Below, piece after piece: positions 17,761 through 28,253 of a stretch of DNA of 43,780 bases. The DNA comes from Acidovorax facilis (lineage in GTDB: Bacteria; Pseudomonadota; Gammaproteobacteria; Burkholderiales; Burkholderiaceae_C): positions 1 to 43,780 of the forward strand of contig NZ_JAMXAX010000034.1 in assembly GCF_023913775.1 (NCBI RefSeq), written 5' to 3'. The translations under genes and the position numbers were made by a program. The notes under the pieces were generated by a model, which was not told where the DNA came from, did no database searches, and saw only the letters and a program-made list of their open reading frames with translations. The stretch's first letter is position 1. The number at the start of each line of letters is the position of its first letter.

Positions 17761-18915
17761 GGCAATGCTGAAAAAGTCCCCGCTGCTTCTTCAGTCTGGG
17801 TAAATTACAGGGCCATGAAGCAGCAGACCCTTGCCATGGCGGCCGACACGCAGTCGGGCTTTGAACAACACCGCAAACCCACGCGGCGCGATGAATTCCT
17901 CAAGACCATGGATGCGCTGGTGCCCTGGGCTGCGCTATGCGAGGAGATTGCCCCGCACTATCCCAAGGCCGGCAATGGACGCCCCCCCATTGGTTTGGAG
18001 CGCATGCTGCGCATTCACTTCATCCAGCACTGGTTCAACCTGGCTGACTTGGCGTGCGAGGAAGCCCTATACGACAGTGCCAGCCTGCGCCGCTTTGTGG
18101 GCATAGATCTGGGCTGCGAGCCGGTCCCAGACGCCACCACGATGCTCAAGTTCCGCCACCTGCTCAACGACAACAAGTTGGGCCAAGCACTGTTCACGCG
18201 CGTCGGCAAGGAGTTGCAGGCTCGCGGTATCAAGGTCAACACCGGCACCATCGTGGACGCCACCATCATCGGCGCGCCCAGCTCCACCAAGAACGCTGAC
18301 AAGGCCAGAGACCCCGAAATGCACCAGACCAAGAAGGGCCAGCAGTGGTATTTCGGCATGAAGTTGCACATTGGCGTGGATAGCCAAACCGGGCTGACCC
18401 ACAGCGCGGTGGTCACGGCGGCCAACGTGCATGACAAACACCCGCTGCCCGATTTGCTGCACGGCAACGAACAGCGCGTCTACGGCGACTCGGCCTACGC
18501 CAGTCAGAAAGCACTGATAGCGAGTAAAGCACCCCAAGCCAAGGACTTCACCAACCAGCGCACGCGACGTGCGGGCGAGGTGAACGAGGTGCAGCGGGCC
18601 AAGAACCGCAACAAGTCGCGGGTACGTGCCAGGGTCGAGCATGTCTTTGCGGTGATCAAGCGCCTGTGGGGATTCACCAAGGTGCGCTACCGTGGGCTAC
18701 AAAAGAACGCCACGCGCGCATTCACGGCCTTGGCGCTGGCCAACATTTACCTGTGCCGCAGTCATCTGTTGGGACAGGTGCGCCCGTAAGGGCGGAAATC
18801 GGGCCTCAGCGCCCCGCGAACTGCCCAAATGGGCCGCGCGAGAGGCATAAAAGTCCAAAAAACTGCGTCATCCAGGTTTGCGCGGAAATTTTTCGACGGC
18901 TTGTTCAGCGTAGCC
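17761..18915 (+). mobile_element. IS5-family insertion sequence, complete
   Basis: The element is 1,155 bp. The left end starts GGCAATGCTGAAAAAG and the reverse complement of the right end starts GGCTACGCTGAACAAG; 16 of the first 22 positions match, giving imperfect terminal inverted repeats. TTAG stands directly outside both ends (17757-17760 and 18916-18919), a 4-bp target duplication of the YTAR type expected for IS5. One transposase gene fills most of the element. The intact target duplication shows a direct insertion without later rearrangement. It separates the cargo operon from eexN and traG. Confidence 0.9.
17815..18789 (+). CDS. IS5-family transposase
   Basis: This 324-residue DDE transposase excises and inserts the surrounding element. 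The N-terminal part carries the DUF772-type region (IGLERMLRIHFIQHWFNLAD and DSASLRRFVGIDLG). The first catalytic aspartate lies in TIVDATIIGAPSSTKN, the second in VYGDSAYAS, and the glutamate in RARVEHVFAVIKRLWGF, which fits the IS5 Y-R-E-K signature. No frameshift or stop interrupts it, so it appears functional. It is the only plus-strand gene between the TRAP receptor gene and the MocR gene. Confidence 0.95.
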   Translation: MKQQTLAMAADTQSGFEQHRKPTRRDEFLKTMDALVPWAALCEEIAPHYPKAGNGRPPIGLERMLRIHFIQHWFNLADLACEEALYDSASLRRFVGIDLGCEPVPDATTMLKFRHLLNDNKLGQALFTRVGKELQARGIKVNTGTIVDATIIGAPSSTKNADKARDPEMHQTKKGQQWYFGMKLHIGVDSQTGLTHSAVVTAANVHDKHPLPDLLHGNEQRVYGDSAYASQKALIASKAPQAKDFTNQRTRRAGEVNEVQRAKNRNKSRVRARVEHVFAVIKRLWGFTKVRYRGLQKNATRAFTALALANIYLCRSHLLGQVRP

Positions 18916-18972
18916 TTAGCGCAAGAATGCTGACTTGCACACGAATGGGTCGCCGTGCGCCCTTCTAGAGCG

Positions 18973-20134
18973 TCATGCGCGGCTTCTGCTGGGCTCGCCG
19001 CATGTTGCTGCTAGCGCCAGCGCGAGAATTGCCATGACCGCTCCGACGGCACAGGTGCCGTTCCATCCGAAATGGGAGAACGCGAGTCCTCCCAGGCCCG
19101 CCCCAATGGAACCCCCAAGAAGCATGGTCGCGATAAACACCGTATTGAGGCGGCTGTGCGCCGTGGCATCGAGAGCCAGTGCCCGTGCATGGTTCGCGAC
19201 TTGAGACGATTGGACACCTATGTCCATCAGCAACACGCCCACAGCAAGCGCCCATAAACTGCCTGGCAAGGCGATGAGCAAGACGAAAGCGAGGATGACC
19301 AGCGCCGTCCCGGCGCGAATCACCGCGGTCAGCGAGGCGACCGGCCGCCGGCGCGGCGGCCACACCAACCGCGCCGATCACCGCCATCATTCCGGTCGCC
19401 GACGGTCCCAATTGGTAGGGTTCACCGGCAAGCAACACCGCAAGGTTCGACCAGAAGGCCAGAAAGGCTGCGAAGATCAGCGCTTGTATAAGGACAGCGA
19501 TCCGCAATGTCCGGTGCTCGGCTAGCAGTAGCCATAGCGATCCCAGCAACGCGGCATAACTCGGAGTTGCTTTCGGATGGACCTTTGGCAATCGCCATGC
19601 AAAGAGGAGCGCCATTGCAAACATGGCTCCGGCGGCAGCAAGAAACATGGCCCGCCAACCCCACCATTCCGTGACACCGCCGCTGATCGTTCTTGACAGA
19701 AGAATGCCCAGAAGAATGGCGCCCGTGATCAAACCAAGCGCTTGGCCTCTGGATGCAATGGGCGCAATGTGAACCGCAAGCGGAACGATTTGTTGCGCAA
19801 CGGTGGAGAACAGACCGATCATGAAGCTGGCCGCGATCAGCAGCCACAACGTTGTCGCAATTGAGGCTCCAAGTAATCCCAACGCAAGTGCAACAGTCGT
19901 GAGAACGATCAGTGCCCGGCGTTCAAACTTATCACCCAGGGGCGCGAGAAAAATGACCCCCAAGGTATTGCCCGTTAAGGCGGCCATCGGGATCGCGGCC
20001 ACGACGGCAGGCGTGGTGCCGAACGCAATGGAAAGCTCGGCAAGCATGGGTTGGCTGTAGTAGGTATTGGCAACCGCCAATCCTGCTCCCGCCGCAAGGA
20101 GAGGCATCGTCTTGCCATCTAGGTTTTTCTTCAT
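18973..20134 (-). pseudogene. MFS transporter, frameshifted
   Basis: The N-terminal 270 residues (20134 down to about 19325) form a typical major-facilitator protein. MKKNLDGKTMPLLAAGAGLA and NTYYSQPMLAELS open it, and about eight membrane helices are visible. The usual DKFERR loop motif lies between helices 2 and 3. After GRLADR the frame runs into non-membrane sequence, while the next frame continues with AVIRAGTALVILAFVLLIALPG and four more helices to a stop at 18973. The two parts together make a full 12-helix transporter, so one indel near 19325 has broken the gene, or the read contains an error. A good ribosome site (GGGAGGAAAT) precedes the start. It follows lysR closely and was probably its co-transcribed efflux partner. 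Confidence 0.85.
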
Positions 20135-20149
20135 GTTCCAATTTCCTCC

Positions 20150-21055
20150 CTATCGTCCAGATGACGTGACACACGACGGAACGGCAACGACTCGCTCAAC
20201 GAACCGCGACAGTCTTTCGGACGGTTCCCTATCTAGCCGCAGCAGATAGGTCGTCAGCACTGGTGGGCGTCCGGCCAAGGGGCGCGAAACGATGCCTTGT
20301 TCTCGGCCGCCTGCGATCTGCGAGGCGCCGGCCAGTCCCAGCGCCAACCCCGCCGCGACCATTGCCATCATTAATTCGCAGGACATGACCTGTTCAGCGA
20401 CCAGAGGCTTCTGATCCGCGACGCGCAAGATGCGCTCGATCTGCTGGCAATAGCCCTCGCAGAACTGTGGGTCGCCCATCACCAGCGGATAGCGGAGCAC
20501 TTCATCGAGCGGAATGCGCTTGTATGCCAGCAAGGGATGGCGGGCCGGCAAGGCAACGTGCAGCGGATCGCTCCAGGCCTCCACCGCCAGGATGCCGTCA
20601 CCCACGTTGGCCGATTGGGCGAGGCCCACGTCGTACAGGTCTTCATGCAGCCCCTTGAGCTGCTGCGCCAGAGAGACCTCAAACAGGCGGATTTCCACCT
20701 CAGGTTCTTCCTGTCGGCACAGTGCCAGCAAGGCCGGCAAGCGTGAGGGGGTCATGCCATCGGACAGCGCGATGCGCAACTGACCATGGAAGCCATTGGC
20801 GGACGCCTTTACACTGTCGCGGGCTTGCTGCAAGGCCATGAAAATGCGCGGAACATGCTCAAGGAACAGGTTGCCGGCACGCGTCAGCCGCGTGCTGCGA
20901 GACGTGCGAACGAATAGCTGCTCGCTCAGGTCTTCTTCCAACTCCTTGATGGCGCGCGACAGCGGCGATTGCTCCATATGCAGCCGCTCGGCGGCGCGGG
21001 CGAAGTGGAGTTCTTCGGCCACGGCCAGGAAGCAACGCAGGTGCCGCAATTCCAT
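20150..21055 (-). CDS. LysR-family transcriptional regulator
   Basis: This 301-residue LysR-type regulator starts with a winged helix-turn-helix (MELRHLRCFLAVAEELHFAR, then LHMEQSPLSRAIKELEEDL) over residues 1-60. An effector-binding domain follows, from about GQLRIALSDGMTPSRLPALL. The ATG at 21055 is 11 bp after the glyA stop on the same strand, and the stop at 20150 is 15 bp before the MFS start. It therefore lies in one transcription unit with the PLP-gene cluster rather than divergent from its target, which is unusual for LysR proteins. Its inducer is not known. Residues beyond LysR position 250 look normal in length. Confidence 0.93.
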   Translation of the reverse strand: MELRHLRCFLAVAEELHFARAAERLHMEQSPLSRAIKELEEDLSEQLFVRTSRSTRLTRAGNLFLEHVPRIFMALQQARDSVKASANGFHGQLRIALSDGMTPSRLPALLALCRQEEPEVEIRLFEVSLAQQLKGLHEDLYDVGLAQSANVGDGILAVEAWSDPLHVALPARHPLLAYKRIPLDEVLRYPLVMGDPQFCEGYCQQIERILRVADQKPLVAEQVMSCELMMAMVAAGLALGLAGASQIAGGREQGIVSRPLAGRPPVLTTYLLRLDREPSERLSRFVERVVAVPSCVTSSGR

Positions 21056-21066
21056 GTGCAAAACCG

Positions 21067-22338
<1,272 letters not shown>

Positions 22339-22349
22339 GGTGGGGAGTC

Positions 22350-23180
22350 CTATCGTCGGTTTCGTTGAGGTTGGGTTGTTGGGGATGGCTCGGGCGTGTC
22401 CATGTCCAGTTGCCTGCGGATACTGCGGATGAGATCGCTGGCAGCGGCCAGGGCTTCGGCCGCTGACTTGTCCGCCAGGCTCTCGATGAGCCAAGCACCA
22501 ATGACGACGGCATCGGCGCTCTGGGCGATGTCGCGGGCGGTCTGCGCGTCACGGATGCTGAAGTCGATGCCCACGGGAATGCGCACATGGCGGCGAATGC
22601 GTGCCGGCGTCTGGTCGCCAGTGAGGGCCTTGACGCATAGGCAGCAGAGGTAACCGCTGGCGCGCTCGGCCACCGCCCGCACGTGGCGCTCCGTGGCGGA
22701 CGATGCCAACCGCAAGATCATGTCGAGGCCGCAATGGCGCAGTTGTGCGGCCAGCCCATCGGCGGCTTCTGGCGGGCAATCGACCACCAGCACACCATCC
22801 ACGCCCGCGCTGGCCGCGTTCTCGGCAAAGGCGCCCGACTGACGCAATTGGTCGTAGCGTTCGATGGGATTTGCATAAGCCCTCAGCACCACGGGCGTGG
22901 CGCCATCCGCCTCGCGGAACTGTCGTACCTGGTCAAGGACTTGCAGCAGTCCAACCCCTGAGCGCAATGCCTGTTCGCCAGCGGCTTGGACAGCCGTGTC
23001 TTCCGCCGATGGATCGGAGAACGGCACGCCCAATTCAATGACGTCGGCTCCAGCCTCCACCAGCACGTGCATCAACGCAGGCGTGATGTCCGCGTAAGGG
23101 TATCCCGCGACGACATGGGCAATCAGCACCTTGCGACCTTGTTCGCTCAGACGCTCAAACGTGAGGGCAAGGCGATGCAT
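22350..23180 (-). CDS. Divergent TrpA-like protein (tryptophan synthase alpha family)
   Basis: This 276-residue TIM-barrel protein is a clear homologue of the tryptophan synthase alpha chain, which splits indole-3-glycerol phosphate into indole and glyceraldehyde 3-phosphate. Starting at the ATG at 23180, the numbering matches the enteric enzyme exactly: Glu49 in [11 protein letters not shown] is retained. The second catalytic acid Asp60 is replaced by Glu60, and the following Gly-Pro is Asp-Thr. The tyrosine equivalent to Tyr175 is cysteine (GYLCCLC). The phosphate-binding GFG and GS motifs are GIDF and GA. No trpB is present. The gene lies between argD-like and glyA genes. The altered site suggests a different substrate, possibly unphosphorylated, or a non-catalytic role. 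A GTG start at 23207 is possible. Confidence 0.85.
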   Translation of the reverse strand: MHRLALTFERLSEQGRKVLIAHVVAGYPYADITPALMHVLVEAGADVIELGVPFSDPSAEDTAVQAAGEQALRSGVGLLQVLDQVRQFREADGATPVVLRAYANPIERYDQLRQSGAFAENAASAGVDGVLVVDCPPEAADGLAAQLRHCGLDMILRLASSATERHVRAVAERASGYLCCLCVKALTGDQTPARIRRHVRIPVGIDFSIRDAQTARDIAQSADAVVIGAWLIESLADKSAAEALAAASDLIRSIRRQLDMDTPEPSPTTQPQRNRR

Positions 23181-23194
23181 GGTTGGACCCACAG

Positions 23195-24436
23195 TCACCT
23201 CACACACTCCGCCTGCATTGCGGCGTCAGGCGCCGCAGGACTCGAACGACTGAGCGCAGGAACGGAGGACAGCAAGGGGGCGATACGCGCCACGATGTCG
23301 TCAATCTGCGCTTCGTCGCAGATCAGCGGGGGCAGCAAACGGATGGTGGTGTCGCGTGTCACCGTGATGAGCAAGCGCTGCTCCTCCAACGCCCGCCCGA
23401 CCAGTTCCTTGCAACTTCTGTCCAGCTCGATGCCTGCCATCAGGCCCTGGCCCCGGATTGCCAGCACATTCGGGTGATTACCCAGCGTCTTTTGCAAGCC
23501 TGTGAGCAGGCGGTCTCCCAGGACAGCGGCCCGCTGCGGCATGCTGTCCCGCGCCATGATGTCGAGCACAGTGCAGCCCACGCGACAGGCCAGCGGATTG
23601 CCGCCAAAAGTCGATCCATGCTGGCCGGGCGAGAACAGGTCGGCCGCCTCACCTCGCGCCAGGCACGCGCCGATGGGAAAGCCGTTGCCCAGCGCCTTCG
23701 CCAAGGTCATGACGTCGGGTGTGATGCCCGCATGCTGGTGCCCAAACCAGGCCCCGGTACGCCCCATGCCCGCCTGGATCTCATCAATCATCAGCAGCCA
23801 GCCACGCTCGTCGCACAAAGCACGCAGTTCCCTCAAATAGTCGGCACTGGCGACGCGGATGCCACCTTCACCCTGTACGGGCTCGATCAGCACCGCAACG
23901 ATGCCGGGTGATTGGTCTGCCGCATTGCGCACCGCCTCGATATCGTCGTACGGAACCCGCAGGAAACCAGGCATCAGGGGCTCAAAACCTTGCTGCTTCG
24001 CCGGATTGCCGGTGGCCGAGAGTGTTGCCAGGGTGCGGCCATGAAAGCCGTTCTCCATCACAAGAATCTGTGGCTGCGCCACCTGCCTGCGGTGCCCGTG
24101 CAGGCGCGCGAGCTTGAGTGCGGTTTCGTTGGCCTCGGCGCCAGAGTTGCAGAAGAAAACACGCTGCATGCCCGCCAACGCGCACAGGCGTTCGCCCAGT
24201 TGCTCCTGCCAGTCGATGCGGTACACGTTGGAGGTGTTCAGCAGCAGGCCGGCTTGCTCGGCGATGACGGCGGCGATCTCCGGATGGGCATGGCCCAGGC
24301 TGGTGACGGCGACGCCCGCGATGGCATCCAGGTATTCCACGCCGTTCTCGTCCCACAGAAGCGCGCCGCTGCCGCGTGCGAATGAGACGGGTTGGCGGGC
24401 ATAGGCCCGCATCAAGTGGGAAGTGGTGTGTTGCAT
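23195..24436 (-). CDS. ArgD-like class III aminotransferase
   Basis: This 413-residue PLP-dependent aminotransferase resembles acetylornithine aminotransferase. Family stretches include [52 protein letters not shown], the aspartate in [13 protein letters not shown], and the PLP lysine at about residue 247 in [28 protein letters not shown] is also present. All key residues are intact. The acceptor could be acetylornithine or another omega-amino compound, and the context is not an arginine cluster. The start at 24436 lies inside the end of the kinase gene (25-bp overlap), and the stop is 14 bp before the trpA-like ATG. Confidence 0.9.
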   Translation of the reverse strand: MQHTTSHLMRAYARQPVSFARGSGALLWDENGVEYLDAIAGVAVTSLGHAHPEIAAVIAEQAGLLLNTSNVYRIDWQEQLGERLCALAGMQRVFFCNSGAEANETALKLARLHGHRRQVAQPQILVMENGFHGRTLATLSATGNPAKQQGFEPLMPGFLRVPYDDIEAVRNAADQSPGIVAVLIEPVQGEGGIRVASADYLRELRALCDERGWLLMIDEIQAGMGRTGAWFGHQHAGITPDVMTLAKALGNGFPIGACLARGEAADLFSPGQHGSTFGGNPLACRVGCTVLDIMARDSMPQRAAVLGDRLLTGLQKTLGNHPNVLAIRGQGLMAGIELDRSCKELVGRALEEQRLLITVTRDTTIRLLPPLICDEAQIDDIVARIAPLLSSVPALSRSSPAAPDAAMQAECVR

Positions 24437-25368
24437 GAACGGTGACTCCAATGAGATTCGGAAAACGCTTGGCGGATACGCACCAGTTCGCGGGCGTGGG
24501 TCTGGTTGTTGGCCTGAGGGCTGACCACTCGGCTCGGCAGCACCAATTCGGCGCATTGCGCGTTGTGGGTGTGGCGCAGCGCCTGCACGATCATTTGGCA
24601 AGCCCTGGCAATGGCTTCGGGCAAGGTGGCACCGTTGAGCCAATGCCCCGTCAGGGCAGCGCTGAACAGATCGCCTGTTCCTTTGGGCACGGCGTCGATG
24701 CGTGCATGCGTGATGACGTGCGCTTGCTCGCGGGTGACAAATACAACCTGCATTTCACCGTCCGCCCAGGTAGTCGGCGCCGCACTGGTCACCGCGATCC
24801 ATTGGGTGCGGCCCGTCAGCAAGGTTCGGGCCGCTGCAACGACGCTCTCCATGTCATCGACCGGGCGGCCTGTCAGGTGCGCCAGCTCAAACCCGTTCGG
24901 TGTCAGTCCATGGGCCAGCGGCAGCAAATGCTGGCGGTAGGCTTCGGCCATGCCGGTATCGACATAGATGCCGCGATCGTGATCGCCCATCACGGGGTCG
25001 ATGACCACGCGCAGGCCCGCGCGCTCGGCCTGCAAGGCTCGCGTCCAGCGGGCCAGCACCTCGGCTTGCCCCGGATTTCCCAGGTAACCGGCCAGGACGG
25101 CGCGCAGTGCGTGCAGCGCGCCGCGTGCCGACAAATCCTGTAGATATCCCTCGAACCATTCGACGGGCAGCGCACCGCCGTGCATCGTCGGATAGTGCGG
25201 CGTGTTGCTGAACACGACGGTCGGCACCGCAGCCACCGACAGGCCCAGCGACTCCAAGGTCGGAACCGCGACGTTGTTTCCTACCCGGCCGTAGACCACC
25301 TGCGATTGCACCGAGACCACCTCCAGCGATAGCGGTCGAGATACCCTAGAAGATGGGGTTTCGATCAT
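24412..25368 (-). CDS. pdxY: Pyridoxal/pyridoxine kinase (PdxY/PdxK type)
   Basis: This ribokinase-family protein phosphorylates pyridoxal or related B6 vitamers to the 5'-phosphate in the salvage pathway. The N-terminal [20 protein letters not shown] matches the PdxY/PdxK vitamer-binding region, [14 protein letters not shown] and [13 protein letters not shown] follow, and the anion-hole and catalytic aspartate lie in [14 protein letters not shown] (aspartate at about residue 233). The GTGD form resembles E. coli PdxK more than its PdxY. The protein is 318 residues, about 30 longer than usual, from an N-terminal extension and a C-terminal tail. The start overlaps the amidotransferase stop (ATGA at 25365-25368). 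Its presence among PLP enzymes is the strongest clue to the cargo's theme. Confidence 0.88.
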   Translation of the reverse strand: MIETPSSRVSRPLSLEVVSVQSQVVYGRVGNNVAVPTLESLGLSVAAVPTVVFSNTPHYPTMHGGALPVEWFEGYLQDLSARGALHALRAVLAGYLGNPGQAEVLARWTRALQAERAGLRVVIDPVMGDHDRGIYVDTGMAEAYRQHLLPLAHGLTPNGFELAHLTGRPVDDMESVVAAARTLLTGRTQWIAVTSAAPTTWADGEMQVVFVTREQAHVITHARIDAVPKGTGDLFSAALTGHWLNGATLPEAIARACQMIVQALRHTHNAQCAELVLPSRVVSPQANNQTHARELVRIRQAFSESHWSHRSCNTPLPT

Positions 25369-26084
25369 GGAGCCTCCCTTGGACAGGCCGCCTCAATCTC
25401 GTCCAGCCAGGCGGTGAAGGCCGCCCGTGCCGCCAGCGGCAAGCTGGATTGCAAGGCTTGTGCGTCGGTGCGTAATGCGCGCGGGTCGATGCCAGCCTGC
25501 GCCAGTTCGCAGGCATGGCCAACTAGCCAGCGCTCAATCTGGCGGGGGTCCGCTTCCAGATGGCATTGCAGCGCCAGCACATGGCGGCCCACGCTGAAAG
25601 CCTGATTGGCGCAGCTTGGCGTGCCCGCCAGTCGCGTTGCCCCAGCGGGAATGTCAAAGCGGTCGCCGTGCCAGTGCAGCACCGGCACCTTGCCCAGCAC
25701 CGCCAGCGGTGACGCCTCGCCCTCCGGCGTTAGCGTCAGTGGCGCAAAACCGATTTCCTTGACACCCATGCTGGCGACACCGGCACCGAGCGCCCGCGCG
25801 ATCAGTTGCGCGCCCAGGCAGATGCCCAGCAGCGGGCGCTGGCTTTTCAGTCGCTGAAGAATCACTGCGAGTTCGTCGCCGATAAAGGGATAGATGGCGT
25901 CATCGAAGGCGCTGATCGGCCCACCCAGCACCACCAGCAAATCTGCCGCTGCCGTGTTCACAGTGCGCAAGTCGTCGGTGGTGGCATCCAGGTAGCGCAC
26001 GGCATAACCGCGTGCCGCGAGTAGCGGCTCCAAGGTGCCGAGGTCTTCAAAGTCCAGATGGCGGATGGCCAGGGCGGTTTTCAT
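25365..26084 (-). CDS. Class I glutamine amidotransferase (GuaA-like domain)
   Basis: This 239-residue stand-alone amidotransferase has a full catalytic triad: Cys89 in [16 protein letters not shown], His175 and Glu177 in [22 protein letters not shown] provides the oxyanion segment. It resembles YfeJ-type proteins related to the GMP synthase glutaminase domain and is not the PLP-synthase subunit PdxT. Such enzymes hydrolyse glutamine to supply ammonia or act on gamma-glutamyl compounds. No synthetase partner is encoded beside it, so the acceptor is unknown. Start and stop overlap yggS and the kinase gene as ATGA, indicating tight coupling with the PLP genes. Confidence 0.88.
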   Translation of the reverse strand: MKTALAIRHLDFEDLGTLEPLLAARGYAVRYLDATTDDLRTVNTAAADLLVVLGGPISAFDDAIYPFIGDELAVILQRLKSQRPLLGICLGAQLIARALGAGVASMGVKEIGFAPLTLTPEGEASPLAVLGKVPVLHWHGDRFDIPAGATRLAGTPSCANQAFSVGRHVLALQCHLEADPRQIERWLVGHACELAQAGIDPRALRTDAQALQSSLPLAARAAFTAWLDEIEAACPREAP

Positions 26085-26896
26085 GGTTGTGCCTCCTCTG
26101 TGCTGGGTTCGCCGGGCCAGTAGTGGCTGTCTGGCAAAGGGCGGGCACCGAAGATGGCCTGGCCGACGCGCACCACGGTGGCGCCTTCCTCGATGGCGAT
26201 CTCGAAGTCACCGGACATACCCATGGAAAGCTCGTCCAGCCCGATGCTCGCAGGAGCGCTTTGCCGCAGTTGGTCGCGTAGCGTGCGCAGGAGAATGAAG
26301 CACTGGCGCACCCGCTCAGCCTCGGCGGAAAACAGCGCCAGCGTCATGAGCCCGCGCACACGCAGCGCCGGGAACGCGGGCAGCGCGCGCAGGAAGGCCG
26401 GAACGTCCTCGGGCGACAGCCCGTACTTGCTGGCCTCGCCCGAGGTATTGACCTGCACAAACACATCCAGCGAGCGGCCTTCGGCTTGCAGGCGACGCTC
26501 CAGTGCCTCGGCCACGCGCAGGCTGTCCAGTGCCTGGAACTCGCTGGCGAAGCGCGCCACCAGCTTGGCCTTGTTGGTCTGCAGGTGGCCGATGACCGAC
26601 CAATGCAGGTCGGTCAAGTCTTGCATGGCTTCCCATTTGCCGAAGGCTTCCTGCACCTTGTTTTCACCCAGCATCCGGCAGCCAGCCGCATGGGCCAGGC
26701 GCAGGCTGGCCTCGGGCTTGGTCTTGCTCACCGGCAGCAGGCGCACCCCGGCCGGGTCGCGGCCGACGCGGTGGCAGGCGGCGTCCATGCGGGTGCGCAC
26801 CGCCGCCAGGTTGTGTTGGAAGTCATCGACTGTGGCCGCCTGCGGATAGCGGCCATGCTGGTCGTGACGGGTCTGGGTGTCCGATGGCTCAGGCAT
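26081..26896 (-). CDS. yggS: PLP homeostasis protein (YggS/PLPBP family)
   Basis: This alanine-racemase-fold protein binds PLP and balances vitamin B6 and amino-acid pools; it has no known enzymatic activity. The 271-residue sequence has an N-terminal extension, then HNLAAVRTRMDAACHRVGR and the PLP lysine at about residue 58 in LLPVSKTKPEASL. GENKVQEAFGKWE, HWSVIGHLQTNKAK, VQVNTSGEASKYG, and LSMGMSGDFEIAIEEGATVVRVG (split here by the family phosphate-binding loop) follow the family. The ATG at 26896 overlaps the end of the BenE gene by 8 bp, and the stop overlaps the amidotransferase start. Residues upstream of MPEPSDTQ in the same frame do not fit. Confidence 0.95.
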   Translation of the reverse strand: MPEPSDTQTRHDQHGRYPQAATVDDFQHNLAAVRTRMDAACHRVGRDPAGVRLLPVSKTKPEASLRLAHAAGCRMLGENKVQEAFGKWEAMQDLTDLHWSVIGHLQTNKAKLVARFASEFQALDSLRVAEALERRLQAEGRSLDVFVQVNTSGEASKYGLSPEDVPAFLRALPAFPALRVRGLMTLALFSAEAERVRQCFILLRTLRDQLRQSAPASIGLDELSMGMSGDFEIAIEEGATVVRVGQAIFGARPLPDSHYWPGEPSTEEAQP

Positions 26897-28145
26897 TGGC
26901 CCCCTCCCTCTTGATCGCGGGTTGGGCGGCCGATGCCGCAGTGGCCGGCCGCCCACGGCGCGGCAGTGTTCCATTGAGCACGGCATAGGCAATTAGGCCG
27001 ATCACCAGACCCCAGAATGCGCCGCCAATCCCCAACAGGCTGATGTTGGCGGCGGCCGCCAGGAAGGTGATCAGCGACGCTTCGCGCGTCCTCACATCGG
27101 CCAAGGCGGTGGCGAGGCTGCCGCCGATAGTGCCCAGCAGCGCCAGCCCCGCCAGCGTGGTGATGAAGGTCGCTGGGAAGGCCATGAAGACGGCGGCCAG
27201 CGTCACGCCGAACACGCCCACGAGGATGTAGCACACGCCTGCGGCGATGCCCGCGATCCAGCGTTTGGACGGATCTTCGTGCGCCTCCCGGCCCGTGGCG
27301 ATGGCGGCCGTGATGGCGGCGATGTTGAAAGCATGCGAGCCGAACGGTGCCATCAGCAGCGAACCCAGGCCGGTCACCGTCACGATGGGGTTGGCGCTGG
27401 TCTTGAAGCCGTCATTGCGCAGCACCAGCATGCCGGGCATGTACTGGCCGGTCAGGGTGATGAGGAACAGCGGCAGCGCCACGCTCAACAAGGCGTTGAG
27501 TGAAAAAGCGGGCATGGTGAAGACTGGCGTGGCCAGCTTCAGGCTCAACCCCGACAGATCGACGCGATCCTGCATCAGCAGGAAGGCCAGACCCAACACC
27601 AGGATGCCCACCACCGCATAGCGTGCGGAGCATCGCTTGAACACCACGTAGGCGAGGATCAGCAGTCCGGCCAATAGCGGGTCGATGCTCATGCCACCAA
27701 AAGCCCCAATGCCAAACTGCAGCAGGATGCCCGCGAGCAAGCCTGCGGCCACGCCTGGCGGGATCAGACGGATGACACGCTCGAACCAACCCGACAGCCC
27801 CAGCACCACAAATGCCGCTGCTGAAATCAGGTAGGCCCCCACGGCTTCAGCATACGGGGTGGTCGCCAGCGCCGTGACCAGAAACGCCGCCGCAGGCGTG
27901 GACCACGCGGTGATGATCGGCTCGCGGGACATCCAGCTCAGGATGATCCCCGTCACGCCCACACCGATGGAAATCGACCACACCCAAGAGGCCGTCAGTT
28001 CCGGGCTCAGGCCCGCGACCTTGGCGGCCTGGAACACCAGGATGAATGTGCCGCCGTAGTTGACGATGACCGAGATCAGTCCGGCTACGACTGGATGGGT
28101 GAGATCGTTCCAGCGAACGGTTGAAGGTGAAGGGACGGATGACAT
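26889..28145 (-). CDS. benE: BenE-family transporter (benzoate/H+ symporter family)
   Basis: This 418-residue inner-membrane protein has about 12 hydrophobic segments. HPVVAGLISVIVNYGGTFIL and SIGVGVTGIILSWMSREPII with AWSTPAAAFLVTALATTPY match the BenE/YdcO family. GSHAFNIAAITAAIATGREA is the other conserved stretch. Family members are annotated as benzoate-proton symporters, yet no aromatic catabolic gene is nearby. In this operon the substrate may be a B6 vitamer, an amino acid or an antimetabolite; that is inference. It is the first gene of the cargo operon, and the divergent MocR gene starts 108 bp away, so its promoter is probably MocR controlled. Confidence 0.9.
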   Translation of the reverse strand: MSSVPSPSTVRWNDLTHPVVAGLISVIVNYGGTFILVFQAAKVAGLSPELTASWVWSISIGVGVTGIILSWMSREPIITAWSTPAAAFLVTALATTPYAEAVGAYLISAAAFVVLGLSGWFERVIRLIPPGVAAGLLAGILLQFGIGAFGGMSIDPLLAGLLILAYVVFKRCSARYAVVGILVLGLAFLLMQDRVDLSGLSLKLATPVFTMPAFSLNALLSVALPLFLITLTGQYMPGMLVLRNDGFKTSANPIVTVTGLGSLLMAPFGSHAFNIAAITAAIATGREAHEDPSKRWIAGIAAGVCYILVGVFGVTLAAVFMAFPATFITTLAGLALLGTIGGSLATALADVRTREASLITFLAAAANISLLGIGGAFWGLVIGLIAYAVLNGTLPRRGRPATAASAAQPAIKREGANA

Positions 28146-28177
28146 GGCCTGACGGTGACTCCTGATAAATCGGTTAG

Positions 28178-28216
28178 ATGGCTTGTGAAACGTATTTATA
28201 GATTTAAAATGGCTTG
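28178..28216. promoter_or_regulatory. Direct repeats in the divergent benE/mocR promoter (candidate MocR operator)
   Basis: ATGGCTTG occurs at 28178-28185 and again at 28209-28216, 31 bp apart, about three helical turns. The flanks are alike (TTAGATGGCTTGTG and TAAAATGGCTTGGTG). Between them lies an AT-rich stretch that on the minus strand contains TATAAA at 28195-28200, a candidate -10 for the cargo operon. MocR/PdxR regulators are known to bind two direct repeats in divergent promoters, which fits this spacing and position. Confidence 0.55.
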
Positions 28217-28253
28217 GTGTTCCCCGCCATTTTTTTGATTAGATACAGACCAA

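Noticed and set aside
18965..20134. Intact 389-residue MFS transporter
   Set aside because: The last 120 residues of that frame are not membrane-like, while the alternative frame encodes the missing helices.
22350..23207. Tryptophan biosynthesis as the role of the cargo
   Set aside because: No trpB or other trp gene is present and the TrpA-like protein has lost several active-site residues.
26889..28145. Benzoate degradation as the role of the cargo
   Set aside because: Only the transporter family name points that way; no dioxygenase or ring-cleavage gene is in the window.
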